A DNA stretch of 64,000 nt from Euleptes europaea (GCF_029931775.1 NC_079321.1:16698501-16762500), one strand, 5' to 3'; shown: positions 32,718 to 43,908, numbered from the stretch's first letter. Notes: generated by a model from the letters alone, not told the origin. A program made the numbers and translations.

Positions 32718-33248
32718 TGAAAGCATCCATAGATGCCTTCAAAAACTCAGGATACATTCCTTCCCAACAGATACCATCGCCAACATGCTCAGCAGGTCCT
32801 CCATTATGGTGCTGAGCAAAAGAAAGAAAGAGAGAGAAAAAAGACAATTCCACTGTAGGCATGGGTGTGGTGACCATGATGTGTAGGCAGTCTCTGAAAG
32901 GGTGCCCTGGCTGATGTTTCTGGAGAAAAATATTCTGGTGTATTATTTCCCTCCCGTCTTTCAAGAGGTGCACGATCTTCAGGTCTGGCTGATCAGGTTC
33001 CAGCCCTTTTGCCTCCAGGTTTGCTCGAATGTCCCACGAGCAGGAGCTTGTTTTGTTAACAGTGGTTGTCATTGGGTCGTTTTGGACAGAGCAGGAGGTG
33101 ATGGTTTGTGGTGCTGTGGGGGGGCGGAGGGGGAAGAGATGCGCCTTACCATGTTCAAAACCATAATTTAGCAACAGCTGGAATACAGCAGGTGTCTCAA
33201 ATTCGCCAGATGCTGTTGCTCTTTCCAATTTGTATATTACTGGTACAG
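32718..33248. other. Unrecognised; contains the longest non-repeat-like frame downstream of BMP2
   Basis: A minus-strand open frame from 33228 continues about 170 codons before entering SINE-B at its C-terminal end. It has no signal peptide and no domain I recognise. I do not call it a gene. Confidence 0.35.
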
Positions 33249-33480
33249 TAACCTAGCCAGTGTGGTGTAGCGATTAAGAGCGGTGAGACTCTAATCTGGA
33301 GAGCCAGGTTCGATTCCCCACTCCTCCGCATGAAGCCTGCTGGGTGGCCTTGGGCCAATCACCATTCTCTTATAACTATATCAGGCCATGGGGAGGCAGG
33401 CAATGGCGAACCACCTCCGAATGTCTCTTGCCTTGAAAACCCTATGGGGTCGCCATAAATCAGCTGCGATTTGTATATGT
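33249..33480 (+). mobile_element. SINE-B' (tRNA-like head with 5S-SINE tail)
   Basis: Head 'gccagtgtggtgtagcgatt' and 'aggttcgattccccactcct'. The tail follows: 'ggcaggcaatggcgaaccac', 'tctcttgccttgaaaaccct', 'gtcgccataaatcagctgcg'. Confidence 0.88.
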
Positions 33481-33485
33481 ACATG

Positions 33486-33812
33486 TTCAACTGTTGCTAT
33501 GTTTCTTAGCTGACTATTGGCAATGATATTTAAACGAAACCTCCATGTTCAAAGGTACTAAATGCCAACTATGGGGAGAGCCAGCATGGCGTAGTGGTTA
33601 AGAGCGGCATTCTTTAATCTGGAGAACTGGGTTTGATTCCCCACTCTTTCGCATGAAGCCTGCTGGGTGACCTTAGGCCAGTCTCTGTTCTCTCAGAACT
33701 CTCTCAGCCCACATAGAGGCAGGCAATGGCGAACCACCTCCAAAAGCCTCTTGCCTTGAAAACCCTACGGGGTGGCCATAAGTCAGCTGTGGCTTGACAG
33801 CACGCACACACA
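33486..33812 (+). repeat. Duplicated segment: unique flank plus SINE-B'
   Basis: 33486-33572 ('ttagctgactattggcaatg', 'ctccatgttcaaaggtacta', 'ccaactatgggga') followed by SINE-B' from 33573. Flank and SINE junction recur at 43909-44235, so a block larger than the SINE was copied. Confidence 0.8.
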
Positions 33813-33934
33813 CAACCTACCTCACCCTCATGTTAGAGATCCCTTTTCTAAAGTGGACAAAGGACATCTTGGGCTTGCACAGCCTGACATGCCTTGCCCC
33901 GTCATCCACTCGTCAATAGTTAGAAGTAGGAGTT

Positions 33935-34155
33935 TAGGGGAGGGGCTGTGGCTCAGTGGCAGAGCATCTGCTTGGCATGCAGAAGGTTCCAGGTTCAATC
34001 CCCGGCATCTCCAGTTAAAGGGACTAGGCAAGCAGGTGATGGGAAAGACCTCTGCCTGAAACCCTGGAGAGCCGTTGCCGGTCTGAGTAGACAATACTGA
34101 CTTTGATGGACCCAGGGTCTGATTCAGTATAAGGCAGCTTCATGTGTTCTCGAGT
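33935..34155 (+). mobile_element. SINE-C, tRNA-derived
   Basis: Sense full-length copy: 'aggggctgtggctcagtggc' to 'aaggcagcttcatgtgttct'. Confidence 0.92.
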
Positions 34156-34224
34156 TTGCAGCTGTAGGGGGGGGGAGTCCAATGGACCTGATGAGGGGGG
34201 GGGAGTCCTATCCCTTTAACAGAG

Positions 34225-34446
34225 GCTTTTGGGTTTGTAAAGTGCCATCAAGTCGTAGCTGAGTATGGCAACCCTGTAGGGTTTTCGAGGCAAGAGACTA
34301 AAAGAGGTGGTTTGTCATTGCCTGCCTCTGCACTACAACCCTGGCATTCCTTGGTGGTCTCCCATCCAAGTACTAACCAGGGCCGACCCTACTTAGCTTC
34401 TCAGATCTGATGAGATCAGGCTAGGCTGGGCCAGTCAGGTCAGGGC
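34225..34446 (-). mobile_element. 5S rRNA-derived SINE, full length
   Basis: Read on the plus strand: tail 'gtgccatcaagtcgtagctg', 'gttttcgaggcaagagacta', 'ttgcctgcctctgcactaca'. Then antisense 5S rRNA: 'ccatccaagtactaaccagg', 'cttagcttctcagatctgat'. Confidence 0.9.
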
Positions 34447-34654
34447 AATGGAGGCTTAATGGGAATTTATTTACCAAGTGATGTTATTTACCTTCCTGCC
34501 ATGAAAAGCTTTGACTGCCCATTTTCACACATTAAGCTTCTATCAAAGGGACTGGACAATTTTGTCCAGGCCACAGGCAACCCTAGGTTTGAGAGAGAGA
34601 GAATGTTTCTTTATTTACTCACTAACTTCATTTATACCCTGCTTTCTCCCCAGT

Positions 34655-34882
34655 AGCAGCCTGAATAGCCCAGCTTAGCCCAAGATTATCAGAATTTGGA
34701 AGCTAAGCAGGGTCGGCCGCAGTTAGTACTTGACTGGGAGACCACCAAGGAGGTGGGGCTGCTATGCAGAGGAAGGCAATGACAAACCACCTCTGCTCGT
34801 CACTTGCCTGAAACGCCGCATGGACGGGGTCACCATGAGTCAATTGCGACTTAACAGTACATTCTTCTTCTTTCTTCCCAAG
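34655..34882 (+). mobile_element. 5S rRNA-derived SINE, full length
   Basis: Sense 5S-derived head 'ggaagctaagcagggtcggc', 'agttagtacttgactgggag'. Tail 'ggaaggcaatgacaaaccac', 'gggtcaccatgagtcaattg', 'gacttaacagtacattcttc'. Confidence 0.9.
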
Positions 34883-35080
34883 TAGGGTTGCCAACCTCCA
34901 GGTGCTAGCTGGAGATCTCCTGCTATTACAGCTGATCTCCAGCCGATAGAGATTCGTTTGCCTGGAGAAAATGGTCGCTTTGGCTATTGAACATGGCATT
35001 GAAGTCCCTTCCCTCCATAAACCCCGCCCTCCTCAGGCTTCACCCCAAAAAATCTACCTGTGGCGAAGAGGGACCTATTC
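34883..35080 (+). mobile_element. hAT-MITE-1, right end missing
   Basis: TAGGGTTGCCAACCTCC to 'ctgtggcgaagagggaccta'. It directly follows the 5S SINE tail, a junction repeated at 36369. Confidence 0.87.
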
Positions 35081-35245
35081 CCAACCGGGACCCAAAGTAG
35101 TTTACATCCTTCTTTTGTCCATTTTATCCTCACAACAGCCCTTTGGAGTGAGTATGGTGGAGAGTGCGTGCCTGGCCCAAGGTCATCCAGCAGACTTCCA
35201 TGGCAGAGTGGGATTTCGAACCTTCGTCTTCCAGAACTTGATCCA
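35081..35245 (-). mobile_element. SINE-A fragment
   Basis: 'gggacccaaagtagtttaca', 'ccattttatcctcacaacag', 'aaggtcatccagcagacttc', 'gggatttcgaacctt'. Confidence 0.8.
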
Positions 35246-36205
35246 ACACTCTAAATGCCAACAAATTTGTTTCATGGGGGGATGTGTTTTGGTAGTCTGT
35301 GTGTCCAAAAAGATCCATCCACCAGGCTACACCATTCGCCTCGAAGTCAACTAATTTAGAATGACTAACAGGGTTCTACTTCCATATGCACAACCCTTAA
35401 TGCAGATTAGAATTCCTGTATTGTCCACAAGTATGCATTGAATGGATTGGTTGGAGGGGAAACGCTCTTTACTGGGACAGGTTTGCTTGCAGGGCGCTTG
35501 GAGGGCAGCTGCCGAAGCCCATGATTTTTATGGCAGAATGGGGCCAATTCCTGGCCCTCTGGATGCAAATCCGGCTCCACCGCTCACACCTGTTCGTATT
35601 CCCTTGCAAACCCCAAGCCCTTCCTTGCCATTCCTTGCCCTCCCCTCCCCCGCCCTGAAATGAAAGGGAGCCCGAAACACCCAAGCCTTCAAAGGACATA
35701 CTGCTCCTTCCAGATCTTGATTGAGTTTTGCCCTCATCACTTCCCTGAAATATCAGCACCTGTTCCTCCTTCCTCACTGACGGGAAACTCTGGGAGAGCA
35801 CTTGCCCCGGGTTACACAAATGCGTGCTGCCTACATTATTGGAGGCACTTGTCATGAGAACCTCGGAGCTGCACGCTCTCAGCCCTGTGCCGGTGCCCTG
35901 TTGCTTTGGAGCAGCTACTCTCGCCTGGATCGATTGTCCCAGGGCTGCTTTTTGGGCCAGGCCACCCAAGTAATTCCTAGCGGGGTGGGTGGGAGGGGGG
36001 CTTCAGTCTTTTATAATTAAGGAGCCGAACTGTGTCCAGATTCGGAGCGAGAAAGGGTCAATGCAGGAGCACCCGTTTGTGAAACTTAATCCAGATTCAC
36101 GTTACTGACAGTTGGCATGTAGGTTAATAAATTCCTGATGTTTCCATAGGTTGAACGCGGGTTGTGGCAAGATCTTTATCGGGAAGTGGGCACGGACACA
36201 TACAA
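35246..36205. other. No recognised feature
   Basis: GC-richer, single-copy-looking. A 166-codon minus-strand frame at 35469-35969 and a plus-strand counterpart overlap; neither has a recognisable domain, so no gene is called. Confidence 0.4.
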
Positions 36206-36301
36206 CAAGAAGAAGAGTTGGTTTTTATATGCCGACTTTCTCTACCATTTAAGGGAGACTCAAACTGGCTTACAATCACCTTCCCCTCCCCACAGCAGAC
36301 A
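36206..36301 (-). mobile_element. SINE-B 3'-end fragment
   Basis: 'aacaagaagaagagttggtt' through 'accatttaagggagactcaa' to 'ccccacagcagacac'. It is cut where a 5S SINE tail begins. Confidence 0.85.
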
Positions 36302-36368
36302 CCCTGTGAGGGGTTGCCATGAGTCAATTGCAACTTAACAGTACATTCGTCTTCTTTCTTCTCCCAAG
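36302..36368 (+). mobile_element. 5S SINE tail fragment
   Basis: 'gttgccatgagtcaattgca', 'acttaacagtacattcgtct', followed by the same 'cttctttcttctcccaag' linker as at 34868-34882. Confidence 0.8.
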
Positions 36369-36577
36369 TAAGGTTGCCAACCTCCAGGTAGTAGCTGAAG
36401 ATCTCCTGCTATTACAACTGATCTCCAGCACACAGAGATCAGTTCCCTTGGAGAAAATGGCCGCTTTGACAATTGGACTCTATGGCATTAAAGTCCCTCC
36501 CCTCCCCAAACCCAGCCCTCATCAGGCTCCACCCCAAAAATCTCCCACCGGTGGTGAAGAGGGACCTGGCAACCCTA
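36369..36577 (+). mobile_element. hAT-MITE-1, full length
   Basis: TAAGGTTGCCAACC to GGCAACCCTA; body close to consensus. Confidence 0.92.
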
Positions 36578-36609
36578 GAGGAAGTGGGTTCTGGTGTTGA
36601 TCCTGGGTG

Positions 36610-36820
36610 TATGGTTGCCAACCTCCAGGTACTAGCTGGAGAGCGCCTGCTATTACAACTGATCTCCAGCCGATAGAGATCAGGTCACCTGGAATAAAAA
36701 TGGCCGCTTTGGCAATTGGACTCTATGCCATTGAAGTCCCTCCCCTCCCCAAACTCCGCCCTCCTCAGGCTCTGCCCAAAAAACCTCCCGCCAGTAGTAA
36801 AGAGAGACCTGCCAACCCTA
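36610..36820 (+). mobile_element. hAT-MITE-1, full length
   Basis: TATGGTTGCCAACC to CCAACCCTA, 33 bp after the previous copy in the same orientation. Confidence 0.92.
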
Positions 36821-37258
36821 CCTGAAAGCTTCCTTGATGTGACCTAGGCCAGTTTTTGCCAGCTTTGTATTCTGAAGCTCCATGTCAGAGCTCATCGAAG
36901 CTACCTATCATTTTCTTTTCTGCTCCGCTCTAGCGCCTAGTGCTTTCTACTTTAACAAGGGAGGCACACCGAAGGAACTGCAGTTGTGCATTTTAAAAAG
37001 ACACATAAGTCGAGCTCCTCTTCAGCCCCTGTACATATGTTAGGAATGGCGGCAGTGTGCTATTCAGGGTCTTCTGGTGATCTCCCAGAAAGTCCTTTTT
37101 TTAAAAAAAATTAACCTCTAATGGGATTAACAGTTTAATTAAATTGTAAATCTGCCATATTCCAGCTGTTGTGGGAAACTGAACTTTCTGGATCTGAGTG
37201 CTTTCTGCCCCTTTGACAGTCATGCCTGAAAATAGCTTTCAGCTGCCTCTTTGTTACT
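36821..37258. other. No recognised feature
   Basis: AT-rich, no gene recognised. Confidence 0.45.
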
Positions 37259-37345
37259 ATAGGGTTGCCAACCTCCAGGTACTAGCTGGAGATCTCCTCC
37301 TATTACAACTGATCTCCAGCCAATAGAGATCAATTCCCCTTTATC
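37259..37345 (+). mobile_element. hAT-MITE-1, left 87 bp only
   Basis: TAGGGTTGCCAACCTCC to 'agagatcaattcccctt'. Confidence 0.87.
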
Positions 37346-37437
37346 TGCTGTGTTTGTGAGGAAGGTAGAGTAACTATGGGAGTAAGGAGTAACTTGAAGA
37401 CCTTATTAAGGTACTCCTAGGTAGAGCCAGTGTGGTG

Positions 37438-37752
37438 GTGGTGAAGAAGAAGAAGAGTGGGTTTTTATATGCTGACTTTCTCTACCACTTAAGGGAGACT
37501 CAAACCGGCTTACAATCACCTTCCCCACAACAGAAGCCCTGTGAGGTAGGTGAGGCTGAGAGAGCTCTAAGAGAGCTGTGACTAGCCCAAGGTCACCCAG
37601 CTGGCTTCATGTGTAGGAGTGAGGAAACAAATCCAGTTCACCAGATTAGCCTCCGCCGCTCATGTAGAGGAGTGGGGAATCAAACCCGGTTCTCCAGATC
37701 AGAGCCCACCGCTCCAAACCACCGCTCTTAACCACTACACCACACTAGTTCT
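37438..37752 (-). mobile_element. SINE-B, full length
   Basis: 'aagaagaagagtgggttttt' to 'aaccactacaccacactagt', with the complete antisense body. Confidence 0.92.
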
Positions 37753-37975
37753 CAGTGGTTAAGAGTCATGGACTCTAATCTGGAGAACCGAGTTGGTTTC
37801 CCCACTCCTCCACATGAAGCCTGACTGACCTTGGGCCAGTCACAGTTCTCTCAGAACTCTCTCAGCCTATGCCATGGCAAACCACCTCTGAAAGTCTCTT
37901 GCCTTGAAAACCCTATGGGGTCGCCATAAGTCAGCTGTGACTTTACCGCCCCTTTCCACCACCAGGTAGGTAAAA
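37753..37975 (+). mobile_element. SINE-B' copy
   Basis: 'cagtggttaagagtcatgga' through 'cacctctgaaagtctcttgc' and 'gtcgccataagtcagctgtg' to 'cccctttccaccacc'. It lies head to head with the SINE-B to its left. Confidence 0.87.
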
Positions 37976-38488
37976 GGTTTCTCAGCTTTAAAATAACCAA
38001 CTTGAATAAACAAAGTAAATACGAGAATAACAGGTCTTACTCAGCATCTGTGATTCTGATGCTAACAATTTGTCAGTACTATAGACCTGTGGGCTTGGCA
38101 ACTGGAGTACAGAGGTTTGTCGTGTCAGAAAACGATTGTTGTTTTTCCTTTCATTTCATTAAAGCCCCACCTGGACATGTAACCGCCACTTCTATCCAGG
38201 AATGCCTTGAACTAGCCCCACCATAGAGCTACAGCTGTAAATGTGGACAGTTGAATGGTTCTTCAAGTTAATAAAGGAAATAAATGCTGGAGCTGTAAAT
38301 ATTGACACTGCTTTACAGTCAACATGTGCAAATCAGCAGCAGCTTTAAAGGTATGGGCCAATGATGAACCTTATAGCAGCAAGTGGGGGGGTTCTGGGTC
38401 CAACAAAGTGTTGCAAAATCAAAGCCCTCAGAGATGCTATGGAGCTAGAACTAACTTCCCAGCTATTGTTTCCTCGAGTGACTATTAA
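37976..38488. other. No recognised feature
   Basis: AT-rich single-copy-looking sequence; no gene. Confidence 0.45.
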
Positions 38489-38500
38489 TAAGGTTGCCAG

Positions 38501-38708
38501 TAGGGTTGCCAACATCCAGGTGGTAGCTGGAGATTGCCTGTTATTACAACCGATCTCTATCCAATAGAGATCAGTTCACCTGGAGAAAATGGCCGCTTTG
38601 GCAATTGGACTCTACGGCCTTGAAGTCCCTCTCCTCCCCAAACCCCAACCTCCTCAGGTTCCGCCCCAAAAACCTCCCACCGGTGGCGAAGAGGGACCTG
38701 GCAACCCA
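38501..38708 (+). mobile_element. hAT-MITE-1, rightmost copy in the window
   Basis: TAGGGTTGCCAAC to GGCAACCCA. A short extra terminus 'taaggttgccag' at 38489-38500 precedes it. No further copy is seen to the right. Confidence 0.92.
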
Positions 38709-38849
38709 GGGACTCTGGATTTGACCTGACATTCCAGGGTTTTAAGCCTATGTCTGAGGATCTCCTGTGGAGGAAAAGTAAGGAGACAGCAAAAAACAAT
38801 CAAGTTAAAGGGAAAATATCCTGCCCCTTTAAATCTCTCATTTTTTATC

Positions 38850-39015
38850 CTTCCCTCTTCCTCCATTTTATACTTGCAACAACACTGTGAGGTAGGTCAA
38901 GCTAAGAGAGAGCATCTGGCCCCAGGTCACCCAGGGAGCTTTATGGCCAAGCAGAGAGCCAAACCCAGATCTCCCCGGTCTTAGTCTAACAGTTACGCTG
39001 CGTTGGCTGCTCATT
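38850..39015 (-). mobile_element. SINE-A fragment
   Basis: 'tcctccattttatacttgca', 'ctgtgaggtaggtcaagcta', 'caggtcacccagggagcttt', 'ttagtctaacagttacgctg'. Confidence 0.8.
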
Positions 39016-39174
39016 CCACACCTACACATCCATCCAGCTCCATCCCTGCATTAAGCAAGGACTCATCTGCCACGTGCCAAACTCTTCCTCTGCTAGACTT
39101 CATTCTCTGATCTGCCAAGCTTCAGTTTCTGAATGCCCAGGCCCGGATCTCAGGGTCTCGCATCTGTAACTCAC

Positions 39175-39392
39175 ACGAACACATGAAGCTGCCTTATACT
39201 GAATCAGACCCTTGGTCCATCAAAGTCAGTATTGTCTAGTCAGACTGGCAGTGGCTCTCCAGGGTCTCTAGAGGTCTTTCACATCACCTACTTGCCTAGT
39301 CCCTTTAACTGGAGATGCCAGGGATTGAACCTGGGACCTTCTGCATGCCTGGCAAGCAGAGGCTCTACAAATTGAGCCACAGCCCCTCCCCA
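39175..39392 (-). mobile_element. SINE-C, tRNA-derived
   Basis: 'gaacacatgaagctgcctta' to 'ttgagccacagcccctcccc', with a small insertion near the head. Confidence 0.9.
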
Positions 39393-39427
39393 TGATTAAA
39401 TTAGGTTCTTAAGTGGACATTTCCAAA

Positions 39428-39742
39428 GTAAGAAGAAGAAGAGTTGTTTTTTATATGTCGAATTTCTCTACCACTTAAGGAACAATCAAACCAGCTTACA
39501 ATCACCTTCCCTTCCCCTCCCCACCACAGACACCCTGTGAGGTAGAGGGGGCTGAGAGTTGTGACTAGTCCAAGGTCACCCAGCTGGCTTCGTGTGTAGG
39601 AGTGGGGAGGGGGAAAAAATCCAGTTCACCAGATTAGCCTCCGCCGCTCATGTGGAGGAGTAGGGAATCAAACCCAGTTCTCCAGATCAGAGCCCACCAC
39701 TCCAAACCACCACTCTTAACCACTACACCACACTGGCTCTCT
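39428..39742 (-). mobile_element. SINE-B, full length
   Basis: 'agtaagaagaagaagagttg' to 'ccactacaccacactggctc'. Confidence 0.92.
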
Positions 39743-39825
39743 TTGAAAATAGATGCGACTTCCCAGTAAAGACCACAGAGGATGGCTCTGTTCATGCTGT
39801 AGGAGAAAGGCAGCGAGGAATTAAT

Positions 39826-39945
39826 CAAAAAGCCAGCATGGTCGTGTTTGGAATGTCGAACTAGACTCTAGGAGTTCCAGGTTCAAATCCCCCACTGCTA
39901 TAGAAGCTCTCTGGGTGACCTGGTGCCAGCCACTCTTCGTTCTCT
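39826..39945 (+). mobile_element. SINE-A head fragment, diverged
   Basis: 'aaagccagcatggtcgtgtt', 'tctaggagttccaggttcaa', 'gctctctgggtgacctggtg'. Confidence 0.7.
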
Positions 39946-40714
39946 GGAACTAAGCCACTGACCCTCCCTTATCCAGCACAGGCTCTTCTGGTGCTCTTCT
40001 TATCCGGCAACTTGCAGGAGTGTTTGCACATTGCTGAAGCAAAGGTGGCAGGAAAGGGAAAATCAGTGAGTGAGTAATGAGAAATGTGTGTAATGCAGGA
40101 TGGGAGTAGACTTTCCACACATTGGCTGAAGAAAGGTTTACACTCTTAAGCAATAAAAACAAACCATTAAGCCAGACCTACACTGTCAGGAAGTATAAAA
40201 CTGTCCTCGAAACTCTGCAGTAACTACGCATCGACCTCCCCACCCCACCCCCTCTTATAATGGAAATCAGAGAACAAAGTTTTTAACTTCGACAGAAAGA
40301 TCATTCAGTTAGGTTAAAATGTCGAACAGCAGAACTAGCAATTAACCGCTTCTTAACAGTGTAGGCTTGGGGTTTGCTTGTTTGCTTTTATCAAAAACAA
40401 CTGTAATTAATCTTTTCAAGTGCATTTTCGGAATAAGGAGTCCAGATCAGCTGGTTTGTGTTTTTTCAAAAAATGCAGGCAATAACCAAGCAGCTTTTAT
40501 CTCCAGGCCCCAGCAATAATGACTTTATAAATGAAAGGCATGTGGCAAAATTGGGTGGCAGAGCAGGATGCTGTATAATAAGTACTGGTTAGTGTATCCA
40601 CACCTCACAAATGCCAGCTAGGGAGGCCTCAGTTTATAAAGAAGGGATATTGTGGCCACTGAGCATATATAAAGTTGACAAAACCACGGGGATGGATGTG
40701 CAAGACTTATTCCC
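39946..40714. other. No recognised feature
   Basis: AT-rich, single-copy-looking; no gene. Confidence 0.45.
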
Positions 40715-40827
40715 GCAAGCCTTTCAAGCCTACCTCACAGGACTGTTGTGAAGATGAAATCGAGGAGGGCAGTGTAAATTTGTAAGCTGATTTGAGCCCC
40801 CATTGAGGTGAAAAGTGGGGTATAAGA
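40715..40827 (+). mobile_element. SINE-A, 3' half
   Basis: 'cctacctcacaggactgttg', 'tgaagatgaaatcgaggagg' and 'gagcccccattgaggtgaaa', up to the SINE-B beyond. Confidence 0.75.
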
Positions 40828-41036
40828 CGAAGAGTTGGTTTTTATATGCCGACTTTCTCTACCACTCAAGGGACAATCAAACTGGCTTCATATGTAGGAG
40901 TGGGGAAACTAATCCAGTTCACCAGATTAGCATCCGCTGCTCATGTGGAGGTGTGGGGAACTGAACTTGGTTCTCCAGATCAGAGTCTACTGCTCCAAAC
41001 CACCGCTCTTAACCACACCACCATGCTGGCTCTCCA
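40828..41036 (-). mobile_element. SINE-B with internal deletion
   Basis: 'acgaagagttggtttttata' jumps from 'caatcaaactggctt' to 'catatgtaggagtggggaaa', missing about 110 bp, then continues to 'accaccatgctggctctc'. Confidence 0.88.
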
Positions 41037-41154
41037 TATAAATAATGTAAACAAATACAATTTAAAATGAGATAGGAGGATCCAGTTATAGGTTTCCCAA
41101 GGCTCTCGCCCCTCTTGACCTGAGACAACTGTGAGAAGAGGCCCTAACCAAACT

Positions 41155-41375
41155 AAACAAGCGTGCTGCTGGGGTTAGAGTGCTAGACTAGGATCTGAGA
41201 GAACCAGGTTCAAGTCTCCACTCTGCTGTGGAAGCTCGTTGGGCAATCTTCGGCTGGTCACACACTGTCAGCCTAACCTACCTCACAAGGTTGTTTTGTG
41301 AGAGGGTCAGAGGACAGGAGAACAACGTTGAGCTGCTTTCTTCCCCTGCTGGGGAGAAAGGCAATACCGACTCTC
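41155..41375 (+). mobile_element. SINE-A, nearly full length
   Basis: 'gttagagtgctagactagga', 'agaaccaggttcaagtctcc', 'cctaacctacctcacaaggt', 'ctgctggggagaaaggcaat'. Confidence 0.85.
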
Positions 41376-41416
41376 TACCCATAGTACTGACTCTTGGTAC
41401 TGATTCTCTACCCACT

Positions 41417-41630
41417 ATGAACATAAGAGAACATAAGAAAAGCTCTGCTGGATCAGGCCAAGGCCCATCAAGGTCCAGCAGTCTGTTCACACAGTGGCCA
41501 ACCAGGGGCCTCTAGGAAGCCCACAAGGAAGACGACTGCAGCAGCACCATCCTGCCTGTGTCCAAAGCACCTAATATAATAGGCATGATCCTCTGATCCT
41601 GGAGAGACTGCTACAGTGGCTCTCAGTGAT
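41417..41630 (-). mobile_element. CR1-like LINE 3' end
   Basis: 'agagaacataagaaaagctc', 'acagtggccaaccaggggcc' and 'cctaatataataggcatgat': the antisense of the element at 18136, with its CATAAGAA repeat tail. Confidence 0.82.
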
Positions 41631-41907
41631 GGAATAGCTGTGTGGGGTAGCTAGCTGTGTCTTCCAGCCAATGTGCGCTTGAAAGAAACTTTATGAGTTC
41701 TGTTAAGCAGCCTGGAAAATTGGGAGGGCGACGACATAAATACATAAAGTCCACTCCAAAAGCTGTCTGAAATCATTCAGTTTGCCTTCAGCAGCTTTTA
41801 CCACACACTTTCCACCATCTTACTATAATTCCTTCAGTCCAAGGTAGGGATCTGTGGATCTCTCTTTAGCCTTAGCAGCAGCACGCCCATGGAGACTTTT
41901 CCCCACA

Positions 41908-42127
41908 CAAGGGAAGGGCCATAGCTTAGTGGTAGAGCATCTGCTTGGCATGCAGAAGGTCCCAGGTTCAGTTTCCCCGGCATCTCCAGTTAAAGGGACC
42001 AGGCAAGTAGGTGATGTGAAAGACCTCTGCCTGAGACCCTGGAGAGCCGCTGCCGGTCTGAGTAGACAATACTGACTTGGATGGACTAAAGGTCTGATTC
42101 AGTAGAAGGCAGCTTCATGTGTTCAAG
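41908..42127 (+). mobile_element. SINE-C, tRNA-derived
   Basis: 'agggccatagcttagtggta' to 'aaggcagcttcatgtgttca'. Confidence 0.92.
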
Positions 42128-43908
42128 GCTCCGATTGTCTGGTTCCCCCCCCCCCCAAAAAAAAAATCTTAAGTCTACTTAGCTATACAGAATTTGAGAT
42201 AATCTGTGGGGACATGTAATTAACTGCGATACGGGCTTATTTTCTATTCAGTGATATATACGTTTGCCCAAAGTGAACACCGAGGCAGTGGCTTAGCTGG
42301 CTGAGTGATCCTACTGCAGGCCCAGCCCAGATAGTGATTTTTAACACCCCATTGCGGCACTTTTCTGCATAGTCATTTTGCAGTGATGTGGTAATTTGGA
42401 AGCCAGGTTCACAGAAGAGGTATCAGAGAACCTGTTCCCCCTGTTAATGGTCAATCCAAGCAGGCAAAAAAATGTCCAGGAGTGGAAAATAAAGACTTTA
42501 AAGTGTTTGCATGAAAGGTTGTCAGTTTTTATGTAGTATTTGCCGGGATTGGGGAAGTTTGTTGGCCAGGAACAAAGAAAAGCCGACCTGTAGCCTAACC
42601 CTGTTGGATGTGAACGGGGGGCAGGGGGGAATGGTATCATCCCCATGAGCAAATGTTTTTTTTAAAAAAAATACTTTGTTGTATGTGTGCAGGAAACATA
42701 ACCATTTCAGATAAATTACCATGTAGCAAATCAATCTCCTTATTTTCTAGCTTAGCAGTACTAAAATGCAAGGCCAGGTACCTTAATCTTAAAATAGTCA
42801 GATTAATGATTAAAATTGATCAGAAAATATTTGACCAAAACAGGGCAGAGATCATTCCTTACTTGAAAGTAAAGAGATTGCTCTTTTTTTTTTTTAAGGG
42901 AGGAAATGTTGCGGAAAAAATAGCCATTAACACCTGTTAATTTGGCTTTTGGCATCAAGAGACAGGTTTATATTAATGGATAATGTCCTTGACTTTGGAG
43001 AAGCCAAGCTAAAAATGGCTGTAGGGGTGTTTCTTTAGTTTAAATAAAATATGTATATGGTCCATCAGACACCCAATGGTCAATGAACCAACTGAAACCT
43101 TTCCAAACCATATAATTTTAGTATTGCAGGGAATGGAATGATCAGAGTAAGTTGAAATCACCTTTGAATTTGGCATGTATTGCTGGTATTTCTATTAATA
43201 CCTTATTTATGGCTTCTGTTCTTTCAACACCTGCCGGGTCCTCAATTCTAGCACCAACTAGGCCTGTCTGCCCTTGTCTCTGATCCTATGGGTAGTGTGC
43301 TGTTAGCTCGTGGGACACTTTGTATGCATAGGGTTGGATCCAGCGCAACACTGTGCAAGCGGAACTCCAAGGAAAAAAGGCTATAGTAGCCAGTTGCTCC
43401 AAGTCAGCCTTATTGTATCCCCACTTGTGTTTCTGCTTGCGCATGTTGTACAACTAATTTCTGGGCACTACAATACAACTAGGTGTTGCACATATGGAAC
43501 TCTGTGAAGTTTATGTTTCTGCTTGCACATCACTGGTTTCAGGCCCTGGGACAGAAGTTTACGCTTAGTAAATGCCATATGATATCTTGCATATCTACTT
43601 ATGCAAGTGTTATAATAGCTATAATTGCTGTAAGTTCATACGCAGCAGAATATGGGCACACTGCTCATAACCTGTCATTCACATTCATAACCATAATATA
43701 GCATGTACATGTGAGTACATTTGTGCAGTGGGCTCGGAGATGGCATCCAGGTAAGCAAGGTGGTTTCAAACCGCAAGGGCAGACTTAACCTGTGGTGGGG
43801 GGAGGGGTCTTATGAGCACCATACGGCACAAAAAATGTGATGTTGATCTTGAAATGGCTTAGGTGAACCACACAGTACATTATGTTGTACCGACACATTT
43901 ATGTATAG
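42128..43908. other. No recognised feature (about 1.8 kb)
   Basis: AT-rich, repeat-poor sequence downstream of BMP2. Poly-C/poly-A tract at 42145-42166. Short open frames only. Non-coding conserved elements are possible but cannot be shown from one sequence. Confidence 0.45.

Noticed and set aside
34655-34740. Possible functional 5S rRNA gene
   Set aside because: Only part of 5S is present, with many changes, and it is followed by the SINE tail; it is a 5S-derived SINE.
35469-35969. 166-codon minus-strand frame
   Set aside because: It overlaps plus-strand frames in GC-rich sequence, lacks recognisable domains or splice context, and is likely chance.
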